Of a stretch of DNA of 64,000 nucleotides, positions 50,689-63,700 are shown piece after piece (the stretch's first letter is position 1; each line of letters opens with the position of its first letter). Below the pieces are notes generated by a model, which searched no databases, was not told the DNA's origin, and saw only the letters and a program-made list of their open reading frames with translations. Source of the DNA: Tubiluchus corallicola (taxonomy: Eukaryota > Priapulida > Priapulimorpha > Priapulimorphida > Tubiluchidae). The DNA lies in the NCBI GenBank assembly GCA_030141605.1, contig JAQGDQ010000193.1, positions 248,001 to 312,000 on the forward strand, read 5' to 3'. The position numbers and the translations under genes are program-made.

Positions 50689-52636
50689 GAGCTGGATTGC
50701 CAAGTAGCTCAGAAAAGTTTGGTTCAATTCGAGCAAAGGCAATATGAGAAGCATTCGGTGATAGTGTTGCTAAAATGATATTTGATGAAATGTTATCAAA
50801 ATAGCTGCTATTTTCAGAACAAAACGATTATTTGTATCCAAGCTGCTGGATAGTTGTTGATATTTACCCAAAGTTTAGTGGATTGCAAAATACTATGTCG
50901 TTGATCGATTTTTTTTTGTCTCTTCACAAAATGTTTTAAAGTGCTACAAATTAGGTCTGAAAAACAGTTGACGTTTACTAACACATAAGCATATGTCTTC
51001 AACATCATTTAATGCACTTGTAGTTGCTATGATATCATGAGTCTGCACCACTAATATAAATGTATTAGTATTGAAAAGTTTGTACTAATACTGCAGTAAT
51101 TAGTACAGTATGCTTCACAGTAAGCTGTCTGTGAGACCCTCTTTAGTGAAAGTGTTATTAGAAAATGTTCGATATCATTGTTGCTCAGATTGTTGTCATT
51201 GCTTTATTCTTACTGCTTCCCAATTCTTGAAGAAAATATCAAAATTTTTCTGTATTCAAATAGGTGTAATTTGAATGTTGATGTTCAGCCTGCCTTCAGG
51301 TACTAGGTAAATTAGAGATTAAAGGTACTAGTCATGGTATGAACTTAATCCATCAGTTTACTTGTTTGTTGAGGAGATATGGCCTTGCAAAACTAACATT
51401 GCTAATTATTTATATTATTGACCCATTGTATTTATCATGTGTTGACATTTTTTGGGTTTTTTTTTTTGTAAATAGAGTTTACCATATGCCTAATTTCTGA
51501 TGAGCTATGTACGGAGTGAGATTCAAAGTGGTTTATTTTTTTCATGTGAAATTGTTTCTGCTATTGCCATTATGTTAATATACTGCAAATTGTTTCTTTT
51601 ACTGTGCTGATTTAGGTTTTTGCATTTAACTTTTTTGGGGAACCACATTAAGTGTAGTACAAGTAATCATTTTGTTGAATTTCAAAAAAAAAGAATGTCT
51701 CTGCAGTGAAACTGTTCTTAGTATAAAGTATAAGCAAAGATTTAATAGTAAATAATACCCTTACTAAATAGGCCTACGAGTTCCACAAGTTTAGGTTTTT
51801 CTTTATAATGGCACCTAAAATCATAGGTATTTTTTCGAATACCATTTATACCAAATATGAGCAAGCATGGAACAGTAATGTGAAAGGTAAATTGTGCTTT
51901 TTGATAAAAAACTTATTTTGGTTTACGTCTGGCAACTACATGTGTATGTGTTACATGTAAGGATGAGCACCGAATTCGAACGAGTTTTTTAGTTATAATT
52001 CAAATCAAAGTTAAAATTATACATTCGAATATTTCAGCACTTCAACCACGTATGTTGTTTATCATCAAAATGTTTAAATCATCAATTTAGTCAGAAATTA
52101 ATAGTAGTTTTACTGCTGAACAAAATCAAGTAATATGTCTTTGGAAGACCACTTTTTATTAGTAGTTCGAAATCTTTCAAACTCAATCTGAATTCGAAAT
52201 ACTTAAATTGGGTTCGATTCGAATTCACTTTCTGGTAGAAGATGCTCACCCCAAGTTACATGGCATCTTGGCCAAGAAGTATATTTCATTAGCATTAGAT
52301 TGTGATAGTTATTATACTTTGAGAAATATGATCACTCTAGTTATCTGAACCGTAGAGTTTTTTAAATTTATCCACAGCGTCAAATTAAGAGAAAACATCA
52401 AAAACTCTAAGAGGAGGAAAAATCTACTTAATGCAATTGAAACACCTAACTTTTCTGTTTTCCTTTTCCCCGGTTTTTGCTTTTAGTGTTTACCTTCTTA
52501 TAGTTCAACTTTTAGTCATTTGTAAACAAATGTCATTGTTGCTAAACGAGTGAATTGACTATATTGTACTGTGCAAAATGAGGGTGTCGTAGAGAAACGG
52601 TGTCTGATGTATCTAACTACGGCAAGATTTCAGCTA
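50689..52636. other. REXO1 3' UTR and intergenic DNA
   Basis: No exon or RNA gene was recognised in these 1.9 kb. The 3' UTR of REXO1 must begin here, but I see no well-placed AATAAA close to the stop. The sequence is AT-rich and unremarkable. Confidence 0.5.
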
Positions 52637-52661
52637 TTGAACTTCTAGAAGTTTCTGGGAA
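52637..52661 (+). promoter_or_regulatory. Heat-shock element upstream of the small HSP
   Basis: The sequence reads TTGAACTTCTAGAAGTTTCT and then GGGAA. TTC (52643), GAA (52648) and TTC (52653) are spaced exactly five bases apart, which is the canonical alternating HSF site. Imperfect GAA units flank them at 52639 and 52659. It lies about 107 bases before the TATA box, a usual distance for a heat-shock promoter. Confidence 0.82.
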
Positions 52662-52767
52662 CGGCATGCAATTCGGAATGCACTAGTGTATTCTAGCAGT
52701 GTCGAGTACTGCGCAGTCGATAAAATAAGTCTGATGCAAGAGATAGCTTAATTGCATCTGTGACTGC

Positions 52768-52776
52768 TATATAAAG
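52768..52776 (+). promoter_or_regulatory. TATA box of the small HSP gene
   Basis: CTATATAAAGG is a strong TATA match about 140 bases before the ATG. Transcription would start near 52800, giving a 5' UTR of about 110 bases. Together with the upstream HSF site this forms a classical inducible heat-shock promoter. Confidence 0.78.
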
Positions 52777-52910
52777 GAGCGAGAGCGTAGTCTACCAGTA
52801 ACTACTTTTGTTTAATGGTGCGTAGTATGTGAGTCGTTTCACTGTCAGTTATTTAATTTTCGCAGATCACGTTTAAAGAAAGCTAAAATTGTTTGACAGT
52901 ATCTTAAACG

Positions 52911-53525
52911 ATGTCGTTATCACCGTTTCGCAGAGTGCCACTCATGGCTCGTGGTTACTGGCGTTGTCACAGACCAAGCACGTGGTTGCAATGCCGAAAA
53001 GCCTCGTTACCTTCTCGTTGGCCACGGTCGCCAAGTGAATTCGTCAGAGAGTTTGAACAAGATTTCCAGCGTATGCAAAATGAAATGAAACGATTTGAAC
53101 GAGAGCTAATAGGAAGCAGTTTTTTCGATCGATGGCTCCCTCGTACGCGTCAACAAGCTGTTGAACCCTCATTCTTTGAAAATGAATTAGCCCAGCATGA
53201 TGTTGTTGAAGCAGATGGAAAGAAAACTTTACAACTTCATTTTGACACTCGTAATTTTAAACCAGAAGAAATAAAAGTAAAAGCTTGTGGAAGTAAACTG
53301 AAAGTTCATGCTAAACATGAAGAAAAATCGGATACAGGAGCTGTTTACAGGGAGTTTTCTCGGGAGTACACACTTCCAGAAGGAATTGATTTAAATGCAA
53401 TGAAATCTGTTATTTCAGCTGACGGTGTTTTGAAGATTGAAGCACCTTATGTTGCACTTGAACCACCGAAGGAAACAGAAATACCAATAGAACGAGAATC
53501 GAAACCTGAAGAAGGAAAAGAATAA
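52911..53525 (+). CDS. Small heat-shock protein (alpha-crystallin/Hsp20 family), 204 residues
   Basis: ATP-independent chaperone that holds unfolded proteins. The gene has a single exon, unlike its neighbours, which is usual for rapidly induced heat-shock genes. The alpha-crystallin domain spans about residues 97-180, with DVVEADGKKTLQLHFDTRNF, VYREFSREYTLPEGID and the family's hallmark end ADGVLKIEAP. The IPI motif at 191-193 is the C-terminal IXI anchor used in oligomer assembly. The N-terminal region contains FFDRWLPR. The first 42 residues contain no Asp or Glu and many Arg, so a mitochondrial targeting peptide is possible. I chose the first ATG; a second Met at residue 12 is possible. 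Confidence 0.93.
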   Translation: MSLSPFRRVPLMARGYWRCHRPSTWLQCRKASLPSRWPRSPSEFVREFEQDFQRMQNEMKRFERELIGSSFFDRWLPRTRQQAVEPSFFENELAQHDVVEADGKKTLQLHFDTRNFKPEEIKVKACGSKLKVHAKHEEKSDTGAVYREFSREYTLPEGIDLNAMKSVISADGVLKIEAPYVALEPPKETEIPIERESKPEEGKE

Positions 53526-53533
53526 ATGTATAC

Positions 53534-53539
53534 AATAAA
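53534..53539 (+). terminator. Polyadenylation signal of the small HSP
   Basis: AATAAA lies nine bases past the stop codon, and another AATAAA overlaps the stop itself at 53521-53526. Such a short 3' UTR would be unusual, and downstream AATAAA copies near 53665 and 53685 could be used instead. Confidence 0.4.
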
Positions 53540-54275
53540 AATTAAGTGATAGTAATTTGATGTATTTTGTAGGCCTATTGTAGCTGCCTATTGTATCATG
53601 ATATAGTTTACCAAGTTATATTTGAGTGCCATATTTTTGAGATATTTATGTTTAACCTAAATTAATAAACTCATCACAAATTAATAAACTAGAATATTTA
53701 TTCACACATGAAAGTCCAAAAATATAATAGTTTGGCAGAACGGGTCATGTATATTGTTGAGTTTTGTATTTGAATTCATAAAAACACGTATCACAAATTC
53801 GTCAACTAGAATATTTATTTACACATGAAAATTCAAAATGTAATATTTTGGCTGAAAGAGTCATTTATGCCTGTTATACAGAAAAGTGATTGAATAGGAC
53901 TGATTTGTAGTAGCATAATATTTTTGTTGTCATTTTTCAGTAGAATGATAAGTGTTTATGTGCATTTATGGCTGCATTTTACACTAAAAAACAGCAATTG
54001 TTTGGGATATTTGGTAGTGTGAGGAAATCTAACTATTTGCAAGTTATAAGCTATAATTGTTTCATAATTGCCTGATAATATGCAGTAGAATTGTCTTAGT
54101 ACCTGTATAATAAAAATGATCATGTATAGCTGTGGATACACGAATGTGTGAAAATTGTATATTTCATTGTTCTCACTTTGAGTACATAAATAAATAATGT
54201 TGACACTATTAATTTATCTTCTGTTTTGTACAATATTTTAGCTTTGTTATATGAATAATATTGGCTTCAGCATTG

Positions 54276-55110
54276 CATACCTGTCAACCTATACGGTTTG
54301 GCCGTATTGCTGTACGGGAAAAATGCATTTTTGGCCCAATACGGCTTAAAAGAAAAATATACGGCAAAATCAAAATGTTGCTCAGCGAAAATAATCGCAT
54401 CGAATATTCCCTTTTCGATCGGTACTTTCATGCAGACGATCTTACTTCCGTTCAAACGTTGTCATTGCGCACACTCAGCTAATAATTTTTAACATCCGGT
54501 TAACCACTTCCGCTATTTCATTCGTGAAAAAAAACATGGCAAGCGAACGTGTTCCTCCGGCGAAAAAGCAAAAAACTGGAACTGGACGTCATTTAAAAGA
54601 ATGGGAGAACCCAAAGTTTTGTGGTGGGGCATACGCTGGATGGGTGAAAGCCTCGTCAGCAACATTGTTGATTGTTCATTGCAGCCAGCGATTGTCATAC
54701 TAAAAACATTTCAGTTTTGCAGTAAAGTAATTCAGTGACTGTATAACAGGATATAAGGAAGGATGTGACATTAACTTGAACCCTCTCTCGTTTTTATGTG
54801 TTTTGTCTTTTTTTTAATATATATGTATATATAAAGTTAAGTGTTTGTTACAAAATTCCATCTGATATGCATACATAAATAATATCACACCATAACTAAA
54901 TAGTTTTTTTTCATGAAAACAAGACAATAAAATCATGTTCCAATGATTTTTTGTTGTTGTGTGGACTGATATGCGATCTCGTGACTGGTCTGTTTCTGTT
55001 GGCTCCCAGCAAATTAACATATTTTCAGATTTGGTAAGGTCCCGTGCTGTCTTATAAGGTTTAGCAAGGCCCTATATAAGGGCAATGCTAATAACAGGTT
55101 GACAGTTATG
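54276..55110. mobile_element. Non-autonomous DNA transposon, 835 bp, with 15-bp TIRs and GCATTG duplication
   Basis: The left end CATACCTGTCAACCT (54276-54290) and the right end AGGTTGACAGTTATG (55096-55110) are inverted repeats with one mismatch. GCATTG flanks both ends directly (54270-54275 and 55111-55116), a 6-bp target-site duplication. Inside, bases 54291-54360 contain inverted pieces of TACGG and GCCGTA. An internal frame at 54536-54703 starts MASERVPPAKKQKTGTGRHL. A 6-bp duplication is uncommon among animal DNA transposons (IS3EU-type elements are one group with it); I do not assign a superfamily. Confidence 0.8.
54536..54703 (+). pseudogene. Remnant of a transposon-encoded protein, 55 residues
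   Basis: ATG to TAA inside the 835-bp element. It starts MASERVPPAKKQKTGTGRHL, followed by KEWENPKFCGGAYAGW. The KKQKTG stretch resembles the N-terminus of some transposase-like proteins that begin with a basic segment and then a Trp/Cys-containing zinc-finger region, but it is too short to identify. It looks like an internal-deletion remnant. Confidence 0.4.
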
Positions 55111-55466
55111 GCATTGTCAGTCTTAAAACTTTTACCATTGTTTGAAAGTTTTCATCAATTAAACAGTGTTGTTACTAGTATTTTTTAATAAATAGTGTTT
55201 TGTAAAAAAAAGTGATATTTTCTGTGAGTAAATTACAAAAAGAATATTCTTACGTGTTTATCTAAATTCCAAGTGTTTGTTACTTCATTTGTTTTGACTT
55301 TTCTTCGCCTATATTTCATAGTTTACATTACATACTGGCATGATATATTTTTTATATTTAGATTTATTTATTTATCCATTTAGTATGTATTACAAAATAC
55401 AAATATTGCAATTACAAATTGGTAATGCAATAGTGGTAGGCTGCCTAATATTCTTATTTCACTAAC

Positions 55467-55861
55467 CAAGGCTGGGACCGGTTAAGGTTTCACTTACCCA
55501 GTTAATTTTTTATCATTAACCAATGAATCCGATCTAGACAATGTCAGAGGCCCTCTGTAAGTTGCCAACTAGATCATTGGAGAATGAAGTATTCAGTAAA
55601 TTTACAATGCAATAACAACAAGTGAAAGTTAGAGGAATATGTTCAAATAAGAGTGAAACCTTTATACATAGAAAGACTTATACACCATAATGCTTTGTAA
55701 GGATGCAAAGCGTTGTTGGACTAAGCATAACACGTTCTTACATAGAACCAATGATTGATAGGATTGTAAGAGGCAGCCGTAACAGTGACAGAGTATGTTA
55801 GAGGAATTTTAGAGTTTACTGTGATAAAGATCGGTTAAGCGGTTAACTGGTCCCAACGCTG
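55467..55861. mobile_element. hAT-type non-autonomous element, 395 bp, with 8-bp target duplication
   Basis: The left end reads CAAGGCTGGGACCGGTTAA. The right end, on the other strand, reads CAGCGTTGGGACCAGTTAA. Both are directly flanked by TCACTAAC (55459-55466 and 55862-55869). An 8-bp duplication with CA(G/A)-starting ends fits the hAT superfamily. No transposase frame is present. The intact duplication indicates a fairly recent insertion. Confidence 0.87.
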
Positions 55862-57063
55862 TCACTAACTGCATGTAACAATAGTTAGAACATTAAAATT
55901 ATTATCAAATGTGTTTGCCCAAACCACACATTCGATATTTTGTTTTAACACCTTATTTCAGCACATTTTGCAAAAAATAGATCATTACGTACGCATATTT
56001 TAACCTTAATTGTAAAAACTGATCACCAAGTTTTAGAAAAGCAGTTGTCCATTTTACTTCTTATTGCATGAGTAGTATGTAATGTATTAAAAGGCCAAAC
56101 AGCAGAATATTGCATATAGACATGTTACATCTTTTTCAATAAGCCATCAACAACATTCTTATGAATGTACAGGTTGACACGTACCTATATTCTGAAGGCA
56201 GTTGATTTTTTGTATCTCGGCTTGAGAACGCTGGACTACATAAGCATCTTGCTAGGCAAAGTAGGTTATTTTTCTTTTCATTTATTTTATCCATATTGAT
56301 CTGAATAAACAATATAAATAATCTGAAGAACATACCAGACGCAAAAAGTTAATATTGTGAGAATGATGTGGATTCTAGTAGTGATGCTTATGGCAACACT
56401 ATTATAACGAGAAAAACAATTAATAACTTCAGGAAAAGATTAACCAAATGATAAGGAACATGAGAGGTACATGAAACTTGAATCTGTCCATAATACAGAA
56501 CCACTTCTTTCAAAATGATACTTGAAATTTTGTGGTGGGCATTTTACATTCTAATGTTGTCTGAAGTGAATTTTGGCGTTTTTCTGATCTATTTTCTTGG
56601 CCTTTAAAGTTAATTTAACTCGATGACCTTTGGTCTTTCAACTTTTTAGCTTTTCCATGGTATCTATGAACATGAGCACCAACATTTCACTAATACTGTA
56701 CCCTTCATTGCTTCTAACCATGGAACTGACACCCTGTTATCATGTCTAATATAATATTATGATGCTTTAGTACTCAGTACTGTATATTTAATAATTCTCA
56801 CTGTGACTGACTCATAGTCATACTGAGATATAAAAAGGAAGACAGGGAAGACTAAATTAGGATTGCACTTTAAGAATGGAAAGGAGGCCGATGTGAAACC
56901 GCTGAAAAAATGTGGTATGGTATGATATAATGTGGTACGGTATGGTACGATAATTTTGATGACATGATAATATTATGGCGTATGGTATAGCTATGGTCTC
57001 ACTTAGCTGTTATCCACTAGAAAGATTTCCGTTCACAGCCGAAGTTGCCCGCAGGTTGCGAAA

Positions 57064-57721
57064 ATGGTGGAAAACGTTTCGGCGGTAAATTTAGGTAAAC
57101 GATGCGCTATATTTGTTTAATATTGTTGATTAAAAAGATTTCTTCTGAAAATCATCTGTTGCACGAATTTTTCGTATTATGATACGTCTGGTGTTGTTGA
57201 TATTGTTCTCGAGTTTTGTTTGAACTTCGAATAACAGCGCTATTCTCTAGTTTTACACTGGCCCATAAGTACTCACTGTAAGGCGCCGAATAACCAACTA
57301 GCCGAAGTAGGACACTTCGGGCAAAACGCATGTGCTAAATTTGGGGAAAAGCAGTGTCGTACATGGGCAGCCCAAGTAGGACACTAGGGATTCCTGTCGA
57401 GAATCGAGATTTATGACATACTAAAAAGTAGATAAAAGTTTGTTTTAGAAAAAAAGTAACTTTATAATAATGATGGACAGTTCTTCACAATTTACAAATG
57501 TATTTTTTGCAACAATATCATTATTATTATTAGCTCCATTAATATCATCATAACATTAAACTAAGTATCTATTGCTTTAAAGAGAGAAACTATGTAGGGC
57601 ACATAACTCGCTAACCCATTTACTTAGTTAGAAAACAATTATTTGTCCAAGAGGGAGTGAAAAGGATCACCTGTCTGTAAAGCAAGACAAAATAAAAAAT
57701 GATACACCTTAAACAAATGTT

Positions 57722-57779
<58 letters not shown>

Positions 57780-60700
57780 TATATTATATTATTATTATAT
57801 ATATAAGTTAGCTATTTGAAGCTTGTGCCACTTATTTTCTGTTAATTGTTTTTTCGCAGCGGCCAGCTTATGGGCACCATACAAACATTTACATTCTGTC
57901 GTGGAAAGAGCTATTGTACTGAAAAGGACTGAAGCCATTCGTGATTTAGAGGTTGAATTGCGACTACACAAACCAAGCTTCTTGTCTTTATTAGAGAATC
58001 CGGTAAGCAGATCACTACTTAAGTTTCTGAAATGAGTTATGATATGCGCAATATATGAGCTACTATGAAGCTTTATTGTTGGGTCGCTTATAGTCTGAGT
58101 TATAGCGACGTAATAACTAGTGCCATGGGTTAGTATGGTCTTATAAAATGAGCAAGTATAATGTCGATATGGTATTAATCGTATTAGTTAATGAATTGAA
58201 GGTATCAATTAGTATCTAATATATTGCATATATATAATATTTATTTTAAATTGTTGTAGTGTTTTGTTCCTAGATTCCTAATCTACAATTTTGTTTTCAT
58301 ATCTTGTCTCAAGACGAAGATAAAATACTGTTCACTAGAAGCTTAAAAATTAATAGCTTATTTTAGGCGAAGAAGCACTATAATTTGAAATGAATCGTTC
58401 TAAAAATCAGTCTTATCTAAAAATAAAATTATCGTCACAACAAACCAGTCTTTTTTAGTCATCACCACTAACACTTCTAGAGCTTGAATGCAACTATTTG
58501 CTTAATGAGTTTATTACTTATTGATTGATTTAATACAGTTTTCACATTTGATTCTTGGCTGTTTTCAGTCCAAAAACCCTGTACACCGCGAAGCCATAAA
58601 GAATGCAGGCAAGCAGGGGTTGCCAGTGGAAGGGCAGAAGGGCAGACATCTGTTGTCACCGCAGCAAATTGATGAAGTTTTAATAATTAGTGATTTGTTC
58701 AATCTGAATGAGATTGCGGCAGCTGAACTATTACTGGCTGGTAAGTGATAGGTTTCATTACTTATTCTTCACGTAACATGTTCTCCTTTAGAATAATAGT
58801 AGTCTTATGCATTGATGTTTATGGGTACAACCCCACATTTTCTACCCATTTATCAGAGCATCACGGCACCTGAACACTTGCTTTGCATAGGTTTTTTTTG
58901 CAAAGTTGTGTTTCTGGTGGGAGAATTTAAAAAAAAGCCAGAAATTATTTTAACTGCTATCATTACATGCTTAATTCATTATCACTTGTCAACAAAATTG
59001 CTTTTACTTGTAGACCAGCTGTTAAGTTCTAAAATGGCTTGTAGTGATGTCTTGAGCCAAAATTATCGGACAAGCGCTTACTGTGCCTTGTATCATTGAC
59101 GCTAATAATTTTTTTATTCTCGCATTTGTAAATGACAAGTATGCTTAAAGGCACAAGAGACTCAAGTCTTCTGGATGCTGTCAGAGAATGAGGAAAAGTA
59201 AAAAAGTGAAAACTGTATAATATTTGAAGTCATACATTGTGCAACTACACAAAATTGGTGTTCAAATGTAGAATACATTTTACATTGTTACTTCTCTATG
59301 ACATTTATTTTTGTTATAAATTATAGGCGAGCTACAACTGGCCGGTTTTCCGGGATTAACGCGTGGGTTAGTCGCAGTTTTGTTGTACTATGATGGCAGG
59401 TACAGTTTAGTTAGTTCACTACGATGCCTGATTCAGTCACGCGAGTGCAGAACGTGGACATTGGGATTAGATAATGAGCTGGTTGCCATGACTACGAAAT
59501 TCACAGATCAGTTGATGAATGCTGGATTAACTGGAAAAATACTTGGTAAATATTTTATGCCTTTTAGTTTGAAACTGTTGCAGAAAATAATTGAAAAGGC
59601 TCTTCAAAAAGAAGGCAACTAATTTGAGAAACTGCTTGGCAGTGGTTTGTTACACTCTGCCCACAATGAGTTAGGAAGTATGGCAAATGAACCACAGTGG
59701 TTACGTGTCAATCACTGGCCATTTGTAGCACTTTACTCGCAAAGCACATGCAATGACCACTCAGCTATATTGTCGCTTCCTCTGTTTGATTAGAATAGCC
59801 ATTAGTGAATGCTGTCATGTTATCTGACTGTTTTACATCATTTTATAACAAACTGTTTGCATTATGGTGTAGCATTTAAATTTCAAAATTATCATTCTGG
59901 CTTCACATTGAAGATTAGATTGAAGCTGATCTAATTGTACTAGGTTTATGTTTGTTTTTTTGTTTGTTCGTTTTTTTTGTTCATTCAAAGACTCAAAGAG
60001 ATTTTTTAACACTGGGGAAAAAAGTTGGTAAACAAAAGCTTTGTTTTTTTGCCACAAGGTTATTTTATACTGTTTGGCCCATTCAAAGATAACAGCTGGA
60101 ATATAAGTGTAAATGGGTGAAACGATACAGTATTATCTGTGAAATATTACAATATGTATTTGATGCATAACGAATTGCGATAAAATATTAGAACACAATG
60201 TCGTAAGTTGTACATTATCCAAGAATAAAATATATTTTTCAGTTGAAACTGTCTATTTTTTTAATGAAGCAGTATATAGGTTTTTTATGTAGGCTGTAAC
60301 GATACACTTAGGACGCTATACAGCGTGATATATCTAAGTCAACGTTAGGAGGTTCTATAAAAAAACCTAAATGAATCTGTTGATAATAAATGCTAAACAT
60401 TTTGTAATTTAACTCAAAATATTTTATCAATCAACCGTTTTAGGATTCCTAATTGCATAAATAACTCGACAAACTGTTTGTTTTTTATGTATTACTTGTG
60501 TATAGTGTAGACTATTGTTTGCACTGTAAACCAACAGAGAAGCAAAATGTATCAATACTTTACGTTTAAAAATTGCTTGTGCTTTTATTATCACGATAGA
60601 GGTGCACTTTTGCAATATGCATATCGTAATAAGAGACGTTGCAATGCATCGACACATCATGTATTACAGGTCGATTTTTATGCATTTTAGGAATTTTAGG

Positions 60701-63700
60701 TTCATACAATGTTGCAGTAGAAGTTAACAGGCTTCAGGAGAACAGGGGTCTAGGACAACCAAAATACAGAAAACAGGTATCTTCATGGTTATTCATGTTG
60801 CATCCAACATTCATATGTTGCATATTCGTTTTTCATGTGTGGCAAGATAAAAAGTCTCTATGAAAATTAAATGTATTATTTTATTCAAAAGCAGCTTAAA
60901 ATTGCAGTTTGGCTTATTCTCTGTGCAGCTGGCAATAGTTATGGTTTTAAAATAAATCATGTTCTCTAACATTAAATTTTCGCCTCTCTATTAACTAGGT
61001 TATAGATAAGATAAAAGACACAAAGCAGACGTTGGCAGAATGTCTGTTTTGGTGGTCATGTCAAACTCCTTTAGACAAGCACAATACTCTACAGTTGTTG
61101 ACGTACTTGAAAAAGGATAAATCGGTGAACAATGATGGCTCGTTGGAATCCGCAAGCTTAGCTCTTGTAGTGACATTTCTCTATTGTATAGATGTCAGCA
61201 TACTCGACCAACACGAGGACACCGACGGTTAGTTTTATTTTTATTTGCTTTCACAGAACATTGTTTCATTGTATTAAATTTTGCATGTTTCTGAAAGTGA
61301 GTGATCAGTTATAACAAAAAGTTTGTTTTGTAGTTAGTTTTTTATACAATAAATTTAGTTTCTGTGAAACATCGAAGTCTTTGAACATTTGATCTCTCTC
61401 TTATCATTTACTAAGGAACATTTATTCTGGGCTAATTATTACAATCAGACTTTCTCCTCGCATCTGTGATCGCTTGTTTAATATGTTGCTGAACTTATTT
61501 GTAAGCTATATAGTTTCCATTCATTTTGCTAGATCATCAAATCAAAAAATTGCTTAATATTAAACATAGAACTCAATAGCCACTGATAGGACAGTCTTAG
61601 AAGATACTAAAATATCACCAGCCAGTCATTGTATAACCATTTAAGCTACTGAACCAAATGTAGGTCATCCCTGTTAATCAGCACCCCTAAGTTAAGTTTA
61701 AATTTATTATTTTCCTATAAGTTAAAATTTTATATTAGTTGTTCTTAAATGCTGTACAATAAAACTTTGTACATAAAATTCATAAAAAAGTACAAATGAA
61801 ACACACTACCTATTAAACAGAATGGGTAACTTACTAATTAATTAATTAAATTGTAATTGAAACCAACAATTTGCTTTCAAAGGGTGCATTATTCTATTAA
61901 TGTATTGTTTTGAGAACTTTTGAACTATAAGGACTTGTGTACTTGTGCTTACAGTGCATAGTTCTAGCTGTTACAAAATAATTTCTCTTTTATGTTTAAC
62001 ACTTTCTTAGCATTCTATATTGTTCACAGGGCAAAAAAACTAACTTATCTGGTGTTTGTTTTCAGATGTTGTTCAACAGTTTCCTATTTTTGCTGACACA
62101 GGATTCGTTCCTGCATTGCACCGTGAAGTTTTATCTGAACAACCGTGGGAGAATCCAGCTTTGCGATCAGTTATACAATTTGCTTGGGCTGTTTCATTAC
62201 GAGGCTTGTCACAAAATTCTAGCAGCTTGGGTAATTAATGCAGTTAATCATTTTGCTTCTTGTATGCTGTATTTGTTACTGGCTTTTTGTCAACATTCCC
62301 TTTGGTTTGAGTGGGTTCAGAGTTCTAAGTTAGACAAAGATATTGCAAAGCAGAATTTTAACACAATCCGTGAATTAGTTTTCAACCTAGCAGGTTAGAA
62401 AAGTTGGAATCTGTAAAATTTAGAAGCTTCTCCAGATTAATAGTAAAAAGTTCTACATAAACCTCAAATTATCTGCTAATCTCTGCACATCTGCTAAGCA
62501 GTAGTGGATTTTTTTAAAGCACAAGAAAACCCTCCACATGCATCAAACTGAAAAGATTTGTCTTGAAATTTTACACCAATTACATACTGCCTTTTTGCAT
62601 GCAGGGTTTGCGTCAGCAGTAATGCTGTATAAAACTTGTAAATTTAAACTCCGGCTAGGACCGTTAGGCGCAGCCATTTTAATGGTAGGCCATTGGAGAC
62701 AAGTTTACATAACATTACGTTAAGTTTCAAAAATAATCAGCACATGCTTAGCACACATGGCACTAACTAAGTAAAATTTTATCTTGTCAATAAGATTAAA
62801 AATATGTTTTTGGTTAGTGAGTTGCGCATCTGGAGGGTGACCCAGCGACATTTTACCAATTTGCACGAACATTTTAAATTATTATTTCTAGTTACATAAG
62901 TCTTTCAGGCAGGTAAGCGAAATGATAAGTAATATAGATTTGCATGAAAAGGTTTTTGCGACATAATTTAAAATTGCCTTTTCCTCCCCTGATTTACGGT
63001 TGCATAGATGATGTCACATCATGGTACAGTCAGAAGAACAGTATTGCTGGAGATTTAAGATGAATACAGACAAAATTCTTTTTAACGCCAGTACGATGTA
63101 CGCATAAAAATGCTGTAAAGTAATATAATCTTTCAAGGTGATTTCTCTGAAACCTACTTTAAGTACCTCTTTTCTTGTCCTTTAAGCATATTTATTTATA
63201 GATTTGTTAATACATGGTATTAAAATTTATGATGCCATTAGAAATGGTGGCTTTTCAAGGTTACTTATTGTCGTTGATTTCAAAATGCAGCCTAGCTATT
63301 TTGAAATAAAGTATCACAGTTTCTATTGAGAAACAATTTTCTAAGGTATCAAAGGTAAAGGTGGATTACCATGTAATTTGAAAATGTTTGAGCATTTTGA
63401 AACAACATTGTAATTTCTCCTTGATAAGGATGCTTATGATGCATTAGTGATTTACTAGTGGTGCACTATTTTTTCACAAACTAAAGCTCTCTCTTAGTAT
63501 ATCTTGGTCTATGAAGAAAATGGCTATAGAAAACGTGTACTACTAGTAGGCAGAGTTGAAAAGTAAGAAAATGCATGGCGTCCATTAGTTCCATGCTGCA
63601 GCAGTTGTGAGTTAGTATTGTTGCCTGTTTTGATAAAATGAAGAGATTTTCCCGAGCCGATGAGCTACCAAACCTACGATCTCAGTAGTCAGTCAGTACA

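Noticed and set aside
57280-57400. Two AAGTAGGACACT motifs in NUP205 intron 1, one inside a small hairpin
   Set aside because: Only two short copies were found and no element ends or regulatory consensus could be recognised.
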